The translations under genes were made by a program, and so were the position numbers. The notes below the pieces were generated by a model. That model searched no databases, had not been told where the DNA came from, and saw only the letters and a program-made list of their open reading frames with translations. This document shows, in pieces, positions 38,901 to 54,700 of a stretch of DNA of 64,000 nucleotides; positions within the stretch are counted from its first letter, which is position 1; every line of letters begins with the position of its first letter. Source of the DNA: Candidula unifasciata. Lineage: Eukaryota > Mollusca > Gastropoda > Stylommatophora > Geomitridae. The stretch covers positions 452,968 through 516,967 of the forward strand of contig CAJHNH020008001.1 in the NCBI GenBank assembly GCA_905116865.2, written 5' to 3'.

Positions 38901-41900
38901 TGTGAGTGGTTTTAATTTTCATAACTATGCATACTAGCATGGATATTTTGTTAGTTCTAGTGGTTTGTACCGACAGTTTTTTTTTAAGCTCTTTGAGTCC
39001 CAAGGAACGCATCATACGTTCATAGGTTCCTACCTAGAAGCGCAATGAACGCGTGATGCGCCAATTTTATTACTCTCTTTACTACCCCCTGGGCTTGTGA
39101 AGAGGACCAGCACTTTGTTTTCTAGAATAAAAAGAGCCATGCACTCTGTTATAGTGCTATTTTTATTTTGTATGTTGTTGTTGAGACTTCTGGCGGGGGC
39201 AGGTTTATATTTTTCTGAAATTAGCATCAGCCGCATGCTACAGTGATCTAGAATACATGGAAGTATTGTCCATTAGGCAATAAATGATATGGTTTTACCT
39301 TCACATTTAAATCTGACTTAAAAGGCAAATTCAGTTTTTAACTCGTCAGAATCAGGGGGCAAACAAGATAAATATAATTCTGGAGCCAGCCCATTTTATT
39401 CTCAAGCCAGAATATATTTTGTGTGCAAGTACTGGCTCAGATAATTGGGATCTGACTAAGATAAATGTTAAAACTCAGCACTTAGATAAGCATTTCCAGA
39501 CACTGGGGGGGGGGGGGGGGGTCGGGATCCCTGTATTTGTTTACCCTTGATCATTATCTTCATATGGTAGGTTCTAATTATGTCCTAGGCAGAGATTATT
39601 GTATAGAAGGTCTCTCTATTTCAAAGACTTCTTCTGAGACAGCGATTCCCAAAGTGTTCTTAGTTTCAACCCTATTTTATAGAGGCAAGGTGACCCATGA
39701 CCTTATACATTGAAAATAAGCTTTTTAATCCAGTAAATGAAAACACATCAAAAATAAATTTTTCAATGTTATATTAATACAAACAATGTTAACTCAAAAC
39801 ATATTTAATAAGATGACTGAATTTTTAACTCTTTAATGAGCTTAAAAATGTACAGGTTTCGTTAATGCCACCTCGTGTAATTGTCAACGTTTCTTGATTT
39901 AGATATCAATTAAAGAAGTGTTTAAAGTTTTTAAAATGTGATATAGAAACAAACAGCAGTAAAACCCAGAACATATACATTGTGGCATATTGATCTAACC
40001 TTTATTAGCACATCAGAAATGAATCAGCAGCTTTGCATCAAAACGACTGCGCGCCGAAGAATCATGCACGAATCAGTTTCATCTTGTACTTTATCTGAAA
40101 TGCTGGTGACATCAAGGGAAGGCTAAATTTTGTACCAGCACAGCTTCTTCTTCTGACAAATTAGGGAAGGAATGCTGGAGTTTGTATTTAAGAGATTCTG
40201 TGTGTCGGTATTCTCTTATTTTATGTTCAGATTCCTTTGCCACCCTGTATAGTTTCTCAAACATGGCAGTGTGACCTAGATTGACTCAGTTTGTGTCAAC
40301 ATAGGCTTTATTATATTTTGCAGTATTGGCTGATACCGAAGAAAAACCATTGCTGCCCCCAAGAAACAGGACTAGGCACTCAGCTCATAGGTCATCACCG
40401 CTTGGCAACCACACAAAAAACTCTTTGTGACACCAAATGGGATCATGGTCCATGGGAACCTGTGCTCTAAGTGTCAGAGGGTAGAAAACACAGTGCTTTG
40501 GCAAACACATCTCTGGCAGCTGTGTACCCACCTCAATACATGGTTAAAAAACATCTGTACATATGAACTGCCCAGCATATGAGAACCGCTGCGTTCTCCT
40601 AAAGCATATAAATAAATCTTTTACAATTATGAGACCAACAGATTAAGAACCTATGGCAGTGGGAGCAAGTTCCTCAAAATATGTAGGCAAAATGATCTTA
40701 AAATAATACTTTCTGTTTACAAAAGAGCTCTGTGCTTTCTTTGCTACTAGGTGTGCATGCCTATCCCTGTGTTTGTAACCTTCTGCTGTATGTATTTAAA
40801 TAAACTGCGTGCTGATTGTTTGTGCATGTGTTCACCGTGTTGATTTCAGGTGATTAACTGCCTCCATGATAAGATGACACAGTGCTGCTATCCAGAGCCA
40901 CTAACAACATTCGACTTACCAATCAATCCTGAGCCTGTGTTTGAAGTGGACATTTTAGGGCAAGGAAGGCAGGCCCTAGAGCATGCTAACAAAACATTAG
41001 GTATTTTTATTTGTGTTGTGCATTTTGAGGCATTAGAAGTAAAAAAAAAGGGGGGGAGCTTTATACGTATGATACATCTGTTTGACGTTAGGAAAAGAGG
41101 TAATGATCAACCAAAATGCAAATAAGAAACATAAGCATGGGTTAGTTGCATGTGAAGAGTCCAAAGCTGGTTTTGCAGCAAGAGTTACATCCCATTAGTG
41201 GCATAAAAGGGCATTTGATTGCCTGGACACGGCCTTCTCTATTTATGGGTCAACGGGGATTCCCATTCTTGTGCAAGAATGGACTCCCTCTGTGTTAACA
41301 GTTTTTATCGAGGAGATGTATACACAAATTAAACTACAGTTTAATTAATTTTTGACATATTTTATAGAACTATAAGTCATTTTTAATGTAAATATGTGTG
41401 CTATTTAAATATAACAATAAAGGCTCTTACAGACAAACAAAAATGCTTTTGCTGCAGGCAACATGAACATAAACATCAATAATGTGTAGAAATAAACTGA
41501 AAGCTTTTCCAGCAAAAGTAAAGAAATATCAGTGCTAACTCTTTGATTCTAAGAGGGTATTGTTGCATCAGAGGAGCCGGGCAGGGGAGGGGGGTGTTGA
41601 CATTTGTACTTTATCAAATTTGGCACATAAAAATACTGCTGTGAAACAAACACAGGACTAAAGTCCAGAATTAGATGAACAACCATAAGTTTCTGCCAGT
41701 GTTCGCGAAGCAGAAAATGAACACAGACCGTACAACTGCAAATTTGTATAAGACATAGATGAATAACCATAAGTTTCTGCCAGTGTTCACGAAGCAGAAA
41801 ATTCACACAAATGAACACAGGCCGTACAATTGCAAAAATGCATAAGCCATAGATGAATAACCACAAGTTTCTGCCAGTGTTCGCGAAGCAGAAAATTCAC

Positions 41901-44900
41901 AAAAATGAACACAGACTGTACAACTGCAAATGGGCATAAGACGTAGACGAATAACCATAAGTTTCTGCCAGTGTTCGCGAAGCAACATAAAATTATACTG
42001 TTAGTCAACAAATAGTAAAGAGGCAAAGAGTGACTTTCTGTGAGAGGTTAGTTAGTAAATATTGTTTTTATCCACTTACACAGAGCTTCGAAATATCTTG
42101 ACACAATTTATCCACAGTGTAGTTGCACCATTTATGCAAAATCAATATGAAAGCAATAGTTTTCTTCCAACACAAAATAGTTTGCACCTGACAACTGTCG
42201 ATATTCTCCAGATCTGGCTTCTAAATTACCTGTTTGTATTTTCCTTAAAAGTAAGTTTTCCACATTCAAAGTAGAAAAAGAATAAACAGTCAGTTCCCAA
42301 AAATCCGAACTACTGACTAGAAACAGTGACACACACATCACAACACGGCTGTCTCCCGTGAATTTAAATTCAAATTGCTGTAATCTAACAGCAAAGTTTG
42401 AAAATCTTGTATATCCACTTCACAATATCCACTTGTAGATTTGTAATACAAATTCATTCATAACACAGAACTTTGTAAGCACATTAAAATGTCACACAAT
42501 GCAACACATGGAAAGGGCTTAAACTAACCAGTTTTCGAGGGAATCCATCCAAAAAGTCACGTGATATAGTTAGATGGCGTAATCTAGAGAAGGCGATGGC
42601 CTGGATTAGAGACTTTCTTTACAGACACTGCGTGAAAGTCAAACTGGAAGAACACATGAGCAAGCTGGTCAGGTTACAAGAAGGTGTCCCCCAGGGAGGT
42701 GTTATATCTCCTACCCTGTTTATTCTTTTCATCAGTGACCTCCGAAAACAGTTCACGACTCACATTCACAAGGCCCAACATGCAGATGACCTGGCCATAT
42801 GGACCCAAGCTGAACATCTAGGAACAACTAAAACAAGAAGGCAGGAAGCTATAAATACAGTCAAGAAATCTGCAGACTCTTGGGGAGTCACAATAAACCA
42901 TACCAAAACCGTCTCAACTCTCTTCTGTCTTTGCACGTAGCCAGAACAAGTTGATCTGTACATAGAAAGCAACACCCTTCCAAAATAGGATAGCCCACAT
43001 ATTTGGGAGTAAAATTCAACAAAAGGCTAACCTGGGGCCCCCGAAGGAAAGCTACCCAGCGGTTCAGACTTATGAAGAAATTTATTGGAACATGCTGGGG
43101 TGCAGATACCAACACTGTATGACATGTATACACAGGATACGTAGGACCAAAACTGGAGTATGGCATGCCCATGGGAGCATACTTCACTGCAGCCAAAACA
43201 AACCTACACTAACTGGACAAAATACAGAACACTGGTCTCAGAATCATCACTGGAGGTATGAGAAGCACACCAATCAATGAACTGGAGGCAAATTCTGGCC
43301 TCCATTAAGGACCTGCTGCTGACATGCGAGTTCATAGAGGCAATCCACCTGATGGTCTGATCTGAGCATACAAAATCGAATGCAAGAAGAAGAAGAATAT
43401 CCTATTATAACACCAAAATAAGACATAATTTTTTTTTAAAGCCAAAATATACAATTGAATGAAGTAAAATGGCTTCCATTTCAGATAATTAACGACTAGT
43501 GATCATAACTTGGCATAATGGCCCAGATAACTGTTTGAGCCAGGCAGATGTTTTTTACTTTTAATCCCATAGTCAGTATGTACATTACAGTACAAATTGT
43601 GTCTTCCTGTAATACAAGAATTGTACAATATAAGATAACATATACCACATATATATTAATCATTGAATATGTAGTGAATTATGTGGTAAGGAAAGTGTTA
43701 TGCTAGAGCATATTTGTCTGAATGGCATATGGTTATACACAAAAAAAAGTTAACATTTTTGTTTCTTTGTCTATACTTTCAATAGATTTTGACATATCAA
43801 CAATTGCTTGGAGATCTGTAAATTAATGTGAAAAGACATTCGACTCCCAAAGAGTATAAATTGGAAATAACATGCTGGCATAACAATTGATAGATGAAAT
43901 ACATCAAACCAATCAGTGGAAGTGTGCAGCGGAGATGAATAATTTGTCCAGATCTATTTCTCTTACATAGTTAACAGTTTAAAAGACACAGGAATTGTCA
44001 ACAATTTAAGATACATAATTGATTTCAGTGAACATATTTTGCAGCTTTTAATGAATGTGTTTTCCCTCCTCAGTGAGTAAGTAGGTTTAGAATGAAATTG
44101 TAAGAAATTAAAAACTTTACAAAATCTTATTATATAAAAACGTATAGACAAAACTATAGTGCAACATCAGTAATTTAAATAAATATAAATGTGGATAAAT
44201 AATAAAAAGCTTAATGGGAATATTCATAAACTGGTAAATTAATACAAATATCTTTGGACAGTAGTATCTGATACAAGTTGCTTTGTAGAAATTAGAGCTC
44301 ATTACCATGTCAAAGGTTTTCTAATTGAAATGGGACCTGAAAATGTTGAAATATTACCTAATCCTCAAACAGGCCAAAATATGAAATTGTATAGGGAATA
44401 AGATGTTAATTGGAGCATAATAAAGCATCATTTAATAATGTCCCCAGAAATTATACTGTTTTTTCTCTCAGAAAACATTAAACATAGTCAAATGGTGGCT
44501 ATTTCTGCATATATTTTAGGTTAGGTGTGTCAAATTGAGGGTACATTCAGGACCATAGGGGTTATATTTGTGTCCCCATGTGGGCCACACACAACAATTA
44601 ATTAAAGTCATTTGATAAAAATTATTGCAGAACATTTCCTTTGTGTGGGCCGCAGATGTACTAGCAACAGACCGTGGATGTGCTTGCAACAGACCGCATA
44701 TGTACTTGCAACGGGCCGCAGATGCACTTGCAACAGGCTGAGGTCCGCCAGTTTGACATGCCTAGTTTAGATACTAGTTTTCCATTTGCTTAACAGTAAT
44801 TTGCCTTCTTTGCTCCTGTCAGGTTTGGCATTTGATGACTATGACCTTGATTATTACACACGGCTGTTTCAAGAGAAAGTGCAGAGAAATCCCACCAGTG

Positions 44901-45694
44901 TTGAGTGCTTTGATCTCGCACAGTCTAACAGGTATATTAATCGTTTCACAGTTAAACATATATATATGTTTTATAATATTCTTGTACACATTTAGAGTAT
45001 ATTCTGAGTTCTGTTGCCACAATGTCTGTGTATGTGAGTATGATATTTAATTCTAATATTGGCCTGGCTCTAGCTAATTTTAAGTTGGTTAATTCAGCTT
45101 CGCAGCAACCGGGTGACAAACTCTTTGTGGTCCAAGTTCACGTTTGGGGTAGGCAGAAAAGCCACATATCCCAGATTTATGGTATCTATCAAGGAAGTAA
45201 GGCCAAAGGGTTGTGATATCCATAGTACTGAGCCAAAGGGTTTAGAACTCATGCTTTTTGGATCTTTAAAAAAAATATTCTTCTATCGATGATAGTATTA
45301 CAAATCTCTCAGTGATTACTGTTTTATGTCAATACAGCGAACACAGCCGGCACTGGTTTTTCAAAGGCCGGCTAGTTGTGGATGGTGTGGAGCAACCTCG
45401 TTCTCTGTTTTCCATGATTATGGACACACAGTTAACAAGCAACGATAACAATGTCATCAAGTTCAATGACAATAGCAGGTGAGATGTTTCAGTTTGTTAA
45501 CTCTAGCTTTAGTTAACTCTTTTGTCATGGCATACACTGTCTGACAGAGGAGCGTTAACTCATTGATTTCATATTTATTTTTGTGTATATGTATTCACAC
45601 TCACACACGCCTTGCACTTGTTTTTGATGTTTTCTGGCATTTCTTGTTCTTATGCACACATTTTCCAAGATAATTGACTTTTTTTCCTTTACCT

Positions 45695-45725
<31 letters not shown>

Positions 45726-48700
45726 TGCGTGGGTCTTGCTTGATTAAATCTTGATTCCATTCATACTTTATTCACACAAAATGAAGCACATTATAGCAGT
45801 GCTGTCAATCAGTTCATCCACAATCCGTCAACAATCTGTCCATCAACAATTAATCCATCTTGTACTGTTGTTGATAATGCATTTGGCTTAATTGGGTATT
45901 TGCTTATTCTACATTGTTGCTAATCTTGCTGTTCCTAGTGCCATCAAAGGGTTTCCGGTCGAGTGTTTGGTTGCTGACAGTGCAGTTGAACCATCTATTT
46001 TGAATGTGAAGAAAGACCAAACAAGACATATTATTTTTACAGCAGAAACTCATAATTTTCCTACAGGTATAGTATGTTTACAGTAATTACAAACTGAATA
46101 TATTTTTTTTTTGTATCTCAATTTGTGGGAACTTTTCAAAATATTATAGACGAGGGGTTAGACAGGAAAATGCACTATCGCCTGATATGTTTAGTTTGTA
46201 CAGGGAAACAACAGTGAGGTCCGTACACTGTTGGTGAGCAGAAAGTAAACAACCTACAGTGTGCTGAGAATGCCGTATTCACACGTGTATAGTCCGCACT
46301 CCGTTTCTGAGACGATAATTTTAGGGAAAAAATTAATTTCTTAGAATCTCGTTGAGAGAAGAATTTTGTTGAGACGCCAAAACAGTAGTATGTGTAAACA
46401 TTGAAAGGTGGAACATGCAAGAAATAAACTGAGCTTCAGGATCAGACTAGGTCACCTGCTCACATGGAGAGGATAAATAATAAAAATACAAAAATGAATG
46501 TCTCGCACAAGCTAATAAAAAAAAGTTAAAGTAAATTATTGACTGCATTCTTGAGAAAAAAAAATATATGAAGCAGCATATTATTTTAATGGGTTGATGT
46601 TCGTACTAAATTAATGCATGCAGGAAGTAATGAGCAGCCGACAGATTGTTGTTGGTTATGCAGCGATAGGCAGATGATCTCATCAATAGAGACAACGGCT
46701 GTGGCCACTGACTAATACAGTCACTGTCAGAGGAAAATAAATGGCAAATACCTTTAGCAAAACTTGCCAAGAAGCCGTAACAGCCATAAAAGGAAACATA
46801 ATAAGAAAGAGATCGGGTGGCGTGAAACATAATAAGAAAGAGATCGGGTGGAGTGACCCTCAGACCTGGCAAATCAGATAACACTGAAGAAGAGTGACCC
46901 ATACAGATAAAACGACTATGGAAAAAGAAATATATATTAATGAGGAAAGATTGTTGGTTGTAGAAAATTTTGAATATCTTGGGTGATTGATTACCAACAA
47001 TGGTGACACAGTGAAGGAAATTAAATGACGACTATCAATTGCTCTTCAAAGACTTAATCAACTGAATAAATTATGGAGTGGGACAGACAGAGCTACAAAA
47101 TTTAGATTTCTAAGAGCATGCATCTTTCCCATTGCAACACACGCCTGTGGACACTTACTGAACAGCACATACATGCCTTTGAATACAAATGGTAAATACG
47201 GATTCCAAGAATATCAGGGTAAAGAAAAGAACAAATGCATCCATATTTCAAAAACTGAATATTGAAGAAGGTTGGTTATTAAAGATGATAAAACACAGAA
47301 AATATAAATATTTTGGTCACTTGAAATATCATGAAAGTTTAGAGAGAACAATAATGGAGGGGTATATGCCTTGGAAGAAAGGAAGAGGAAGGTCAAAGAA
47401 AAGATGAGTGCAGGATGTGACGGATTATCTCCACATGGGTGAATCAAATGCAGGACATCTTGCAAGTGATCGAGAAGTTTTCCGGAATTTTATTTTGGGA
47501 GCAAGATTCTGCAACAGGACATGCTTCAGCTGATTGAGGAAGTAATGACTTTTTTTTTTCAAACACAGGCAATAACTATTGCAATGACTAGACTAGTTAT
47601 GTCCCTTGAAGAGTTTCATCTGCCTTGTGCAGTCATTCATGACTACTGCACAGACAAAAATACCAGATTTTGCTGCATCTTCTTTCAAACAGGCAGTTAT
47701 TTCATCATACAGATGTGTGATGCTTGAACAGGTTATGTTGTCACTTCCCTTCTTCACAGCAAAAGTATAACTTTTCCTTACAGGTGTTGCACCATTTGCT
47801 GGAGCAACTACAGGCACTGGTGGTAGAATCCGAGATGTTCAAGCAACAGGCAAGGGAGCGCATGTGATTGCTGGAACAGCTGGCTACAGTTTTGGGAGCC
47901 TGAATATACCAGGTTGTCTTTCTATTAATAAATAATTGTTTGTTGCCCATTAAAATGTTTCATTTTATTGACAGATCTTGGACACACTAGGCATGTCTCA
48001 TGGCCTGTCTTAAAACTGGGAAAAAACCAAGAAAAGGCATTATAATGCTTTGAGGCTGTGAAAACCCAGGAACTTGAACAAGGCTATAACATCTTAACCT
48101 TTGCTCTGGTGGTGGGAAATTCAAAGTGCTTTACGAGCAAGTGAACTGACCATTGCTGTTTGTAGATGCCATAACTACCTGCGTTATGTTTGATGTTAAT
48201 AAACATTGCTACTGATTTCGACCCACAAATTGCTTTGTATCTCTTATATAAAATATTCTTTCTCCCCCCCCCCCCCCCCCCCCCAAAAATTTAACGTTAG
48301 TGGTGTGGATTTTCTTTAGCATGGCCAGGCCGACTGTTCTATTGTTTTGATGTATTTCTCTTTGATATTTTTGCCACTTCTGACGCATTCATACAGCTAA
48401 TGTTTTTCTGCCTGCCTGTGTATCTTGTCTATCTCTCGCTTCTCGCATTAGCCGTGTCTCTGTCTGTCTGTCTCCCTCTCTTACTGTCTGTCTTTTTATA
48501 TCTCCCTCTCTCCTTACCCCCATTTCTCTCTGTCTTGTCTAACCCTGTCTCTATATGTCTGTGTCTTTCTTTCCTTTTGTCCTAGTCTCTGTCTCTCCTC
48601 CCTCCATCTCTGTCTCTCGCTCTAACTTTTGTCTTTCTATTATTGTCTACCTGCCTTTCCTTCCCCCATTCTCTCTCTCCGCTTTCACCATCTCTCTCTC

Positions 48701-51700
48701 TGAATATCTGTCTCTCTCTCCCCTTGATATTTAGCCTGAAGCAAGCTGGACTTTATGGATCTCCAGTCTCACTCAGCCACATTGACGGATAGGTTTTTCT
48801 AAAACATTAAAGAGTACTGCAACAGTATTGTAACTTCAACTTTTGGCATTGAGATGATTTTATATGAAACACAAATGTAATGTTATTGATATTTTCTCTA
48901 TATGTAGGCTACAATCTTCCGTGGGAGAATCAAGAAGTTGAGTATCCTTCAAACTTTGCTCTGCCAGTTGAGATTGCTGTAGAGGCAAGTAATGGTGCTT
49001 CGGATTATGGCAACAAATTTGGAGAGCCGGTACTTGCTGGGTTTGCTAGATCATTTGGAATGAAGACACCAGATGGAGAAAGGAGAGAGTATGTGAAACC
49101 CATCATGTTCAGTGGAGGGATTGGAATGTTAGAAAAGGACCATGTGACCAAGGAGATTGCAGACATAAGTAAGTCATCTTTTCATAATTAATTCGGTTCA
49201 GTGCAGATTGTCATACTGATATTTTCCTTATTAATAAATATGCTAGTGTTCGGCCACTTAACTAGCTGGGTCAGTTCAGTATTGACAGACGTGCACTTGG
49301 GGTGATTTGATTTTTCTAGGCACTATGGTCTTCAGTCTTAACTTAATTCTTTAGTTGAAAGTTTATATTTTGGCCTTGATCTCAAAATTATTCATATTGT
49401 AAGCTTTGTCCATTGGGTGGATTTCTTATGTGGTGGGAGAATCAGTTAATCTCTCTGCTCTTTTATTGCCTACAATATCTGTATATTGTGGTATTGAGAT
49501 CAATTCAGTGTATGTCCTGCCTTTTATGTCTGAATTATGTTCAGTAAATTGCTCAATAGCTCAACATTTAATAGTAGCTAATATTCTTTTATTTTATTTT
49601 TTATTTTTAGAGAGGATGACTTCCTTGAACCGGGTTTTATCCCATATGTCTCAGTCTATCTCCGCAGAACAGCTAGCTGCCTGCCAAGAGCATCGCACAG
49701 AGCATGAGCTTCTTAGCTCAGGCGACGATCACCAGGGATCTCCGTAATAATTGCACTCGCAAACTGAACAACGTCATGAAATGAACCGAAGACTTTCAGG
49801 GCACGAGGCAAGCGGCTTGACCACTTTGCCACTGAGACCCTAATTACTAGTAGTTGATATAACTAGATGATGATGCAGGATGACTGGGATTATGCCTGGG
49901 TTGGTCAGGTTTCCTCCAAAGCATGAATGCAGTTAAAAAATATAAGAAAACATGAAAATTTCAGTTCTTGCCAGCATTTTTGATAATTTCTTGTTTATAT
50001 TTTTTTAGAGAAAAACTCGAATTGGCGATTAATAACTAAAACTGATCTTTTCTTTCAGCCATGGATGTGGTGAAAATGGGTGGCCCAGTTTACCGGATTG
50101 GATTGGGGGGAGGTGCAGCATCGTCTGTTCTCGTTCAAGGAGACAACAAGGCAGAACTAGACTTCAGCGCAGTTCAGCGCGGTGATGCGGAAATGGAGCA
50201 AAAAATGAACCGAGTTATTCGGGCATGTATAGAACTAGGAACACACAACCCAATTAAAAGTATTCATGACCAAGGAGCAGGTGGAAATGGTTTGTACACA
50301 TAATTACAGTGTGAAAATATTTATTAAATCCTGTATGTATTTGTTGTAATCTGATTCAATAATCTCAGAGACCCCTGTGTGGGTTCCGGGGCCCCATTGT
50401 GGGGAAAACAATAATAGACCCACTGCCTCCCCAAAAGCATGTCGTAAGAGTCGACTAATTGGGGAGCTTCCTTTGAAGTCGGAGTGCATCTGCCGGAGAG
50501 GCAAGGAACCAACAGTCTGTATTCAAGAGAATGGGATCTGTAAAACTGATGCACACACAACACTAAGGTTCTGGAGCAGGACTGCAGTTCATAGTGAACG
50601 AGCAACCAGAACTTTCTGCCAGAGTGTACAGCTGGTGAACGCGAAGAAAAAGAAAAAAAGAAGAATCTCAGATTTAGTTGCTGGAAAAGTTTTAGATGAA
50701 AGTGACTTCACTAAAATTCATAGATTTATCATCAATCAGCTAGTCATTTACAGAATGTCGCTCTCTTCACGGCACGCCTGAAAGTATCTCTTTCTCTAGC
50801 CAGCTCTCCGGCCCCATGTGCTTTCAATGCTAATGCATCTTCAATGTCTTGTATCCATCTTCACGGTGGTCGACCCCTGCCTCACCTTCCACAAACTGCA
50901 CCTTCCATTATCATCTTTTCTCAGCCACCATGGCGCTTGATGTGGCCAAAATACTTCAACTTTTAAGACAGGATGCTGTTTGTGAGCCAGTCCTTGATGT
51001 TCAACTCATTCAGAATGTCGATGTTTTTCCTCTTCCTGATCTATAGAATTCTAGCATTTCATTTTTTAAAATTATACTGGGATGCTAGGGGTGTGATAAA
51101 AAGACAGGTCTCTCCAGGGGTAATCATGATGTCAGGTCTAATTTTTTGTGGAAACATAGATGGTAACATATAGTGCTTGAGAAATCAGATGAGCATCTCA
51201 AGAAGAAACAGTGTTTTTCAGTTAATTTTCTTATTTTCTTCATATATATTTTAAAAAATTGTATATTTAGGCATGTTGGAGCCCCATGGGGGGGGGGGGG
51301 GGGGGGGGGTGTTAAGAAACTCACTGTCCCCTAAAGAAGTATATCAGGATGGCTTTGGGGGAAATTGGAAGAATTGCGCCAAACAGCACAGATATAACAG
51401 CCTAGCTGTAAACCACAGCACAGTGTGCCACTCAACATTTTGAGGGCCAACACAAGTATCTTTTAGCATTGTTCATATTTTTTTGGTACCATGCTATGTT
51501 TTTGACTGCTAGAGATGGTAGCTAAATGTTTTGATATTGTCCTTGTCTGTCCCTCCTCTATGTAATGAGAAATGGCTTCAGTTTTGATCCTCATGCTTGC
51601 AGGAAATGTGCTGAAGGAGCTTGCAGAACCAGCAGGTGCTGTGATACGAGCTGATGATTTCCAGCTTGGGGATCCAACAATCAGCGTTATGGAATTGTGG

Positions 51701-54700
51701 GGAGCTGAATATCAAGAAAGTAACGCAGCTTTGGTCAGAAAGGACGATCTTGTTTTGATAAAAGCAATTGGCCAGAGGGAGAGGTGCCCTGTATACAGTG
51801 TGGGTTCAATAACAGGATCAGGAAAGGTATGCGCATATTATTATTATTAAAAACTGATTCCTCTGTTTTTATTTCTTCTTTATGTTCACCAGCTGTAAAC
51901 TCCTGGGGAAAGTTCTGGTTGTTCGTCCACCTCCAGACTTTAGTCGTGTTCCAGATTCTGAGTGTTGCGTGCATATCTGCTTTACAGGTCTGACTTATTC
52001 ATATGCAAATCGTTGGTTTCTTGCCTCTCAGGCAGATGCACTACAACTTCAAAGGAGGCCCCCCCCCAATTAGTTGACTCTTATGACATGCTTATCTGGG
52101 AGGCATTGGTTCTTTTTTTTTTTTCCATATTGGGGCCCTGGAACCGGCATCAGGAACTCAGTTACATTTAATATTAAATCCTGCATGTGCAAAGTTGCAC
52201 ACCTTCATTTTGTAAATTGTAATCTTGACAATAAGCTCCTTAAGCTGATGAGACAATTCATTGATAAATCTTTATGGGAAAAGAATCGAACCCTTTTTGC
52301 TAGATCTAGTTATTTAAAGCCGTGTTGTCATTTGGCTTGAAGCTACAACTACAAACTTAGCTTGCTCTGAAGTGTAGCTATCAAGACTTCTTCCACAGCA
52401 AAGACAAGAAACCTATCTATACTTCTAGCATACTACACACCAAGTATGCTACATACCCGCTTTGACAATGCCCAAATACTCCCACATATCACAGAGACAG
52501 TCTTCATATTGTGGTTGTAGATTATGAACACACAGAATACTTTATATTGGCATTTATTTGCTTACTATTGTGTTGCACATTATCATCACATAATAGTCCA
52601 CAATTATTTATATGTCCTGGTTGTTCATCTATTTGGACTTTCAACTTTGTCTTTGGCCAGTGGCTGAGTTTTGCATGTACGTCTATTTTACTGGTTTATT
52701 TGTGTGCTGTTTGTTGTTTCTTGCTACTCAATCAGATGCACTCTGATTTTGAATTAAGCTGCCAATTAGTCGACTCTTAAGACATCCTTTTTTGGGTAGG
52801 CAGTGGGTCTATTCTTGTTTTCCCCCGCAATGGGGCCCTGGAACCTACACAGGGAAAATGTTTAATTAAGAGTCAACATCAAAACACTTGGAATGCTCCC
52901 ATAAGCGTTCCATCCTCATCTTCAGCAGCAAGTGCAGAACTCCAATTCTGATGATACCACTAACTGTATGATTGATTGTAACATGCACTGTCACCACATG
53001 GCAGTCAGTTCCTGGCATGTTTGTGATCTCAGCTGCAAAAGCACTTACCCTGTATCTAATTCATCATCATCATTTAGCAGGTCCTGTGCAGAAGGTTGCT
53101 GTCATCCTGGTCTGCCTGAAAGAAACTGTCTTCTCACCAGCTCTTCCACCACATGCACTTTCATATCCAATGAGTCTCTTATATCCTGTACCCATCCTCA
53201 TGCTAGTCGGCCCCTGCCCCTGCTTCCTGGCACCATGAATTCTGCTATTATCTTTTCCATACATCTAATTACAGTGCGTAATTTTTGTCATAAATTTGGG
53301 AAATCCATATGTTCTGTATTATTTAAGACTGACTGACTGACTTTCTACCCCACCAGGACATCACACAAGCGATAAACACCCAATGGCACAATGTGTCACC
53401 ATGCAGGTTAGGATCACCGTGGAGAGGTCCCAGAATCCGCATTCAGTCTTTAAGCCATATTTATAGCCAGGCTATATTGCGGCCCCTGGCAAGACCCAGT
53501 ATAGGGCTTCAAATAACGACAAATTGCATCCCAGAATGAGATGATTACCATAAATATATTTAAGGCTGTACTATTGTTTTAATTAGCTAAGCATGATCAT
53601 TCACAGTCTAGTTAATAGACACATTAACCTTCATTTGACTTTCCCTTACTTTCAGATTGAGCTTGAAAATTTTAAGAAGGATGTCAGTAATGATGACAAG
53701 TTCAGGAAACCAGTGGATTTAAAACTGGAATACGTTCTTGGTTCTATGCCTGCAAAGGTATGTTACTTACTACCTATTTTTCTTGCCAGATTATTAATTT
53801 GTTTTCGTAGCTAATTAAACTTGTTAAACTTGGCTGTATTAACTGTTACTGTGATGTGTTTGTCTTGGAAAACAACACAATTTAACTGAGAAATTAATAC
53901 AGGAACTGAAATGTTAGCATGCTTGACTGATCATCGTATGTTTGAATCTTCCTCGTGGTAGGTTTTTCTTTTTTTAACTTTTTTTTTTTTGGTTCCTTTG
54001 TTAAGTCAGCCTTAAGTGGGTACCAGAAAAAATAACAACCATTGTGATACAGAACTCATTACCTGTTGACTGTCGATTGGTCTCTTAAAATAGGAGGCTA
54101 GCTCTATATGCAGTGCAGATCTGGTAAGGAGAGCATACCAGGGACCCAGGAAGTAGTTCTTATCATAAATTCATCTTATTCTGATAAGAGTTCAAACAAG
54201 AAACATTGCTGGGGATACACAAACTATTCTCCGCAACAGAGATTTGTCACATCTGAGAGCACCTTGAGTGGCCTGTACCACCTCACCAACACACATCAAC
54301 CTGGAGGAATACAAATAAAGCTCTAGTCAATTTGAGGATGTTGATATTTCCATGGAGATTAATCTCAATGGAGTAGGTTTAGAACAGAAAAATTGTCTAT
54401 ATTCTGTTTATGTTAGATACCCAAATAAACATACAGGAGCATCTGTTGGCAGTGTTGAAATGTTGCAAGCTAGTTTGTTTCGGGCACGGGGTGAGACATG
54501 ATTCGAATGCAAAGACTCTACCTCAAGAAACATTGGGAGATAGTCAAAAAAGAAGGGGGTAAAGAAAAACCTGAATGACTACATCAAGAAAAGTACAGGG
54601 CTGGATTATTATACACTTGTTGAACAAACAGAAAACAGATAAGGATAGTGAATACTATGTGCTAGTGCTTCCATCAGTACGCCTCTACGATCCTTACATG

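Noticed and set aside
39639..40590. A confident 950-bp hAT transposon
   Set aside because: The ends look hAT-like but no 8-bp duplication or transposase was found, so it is listed only at low confidence.
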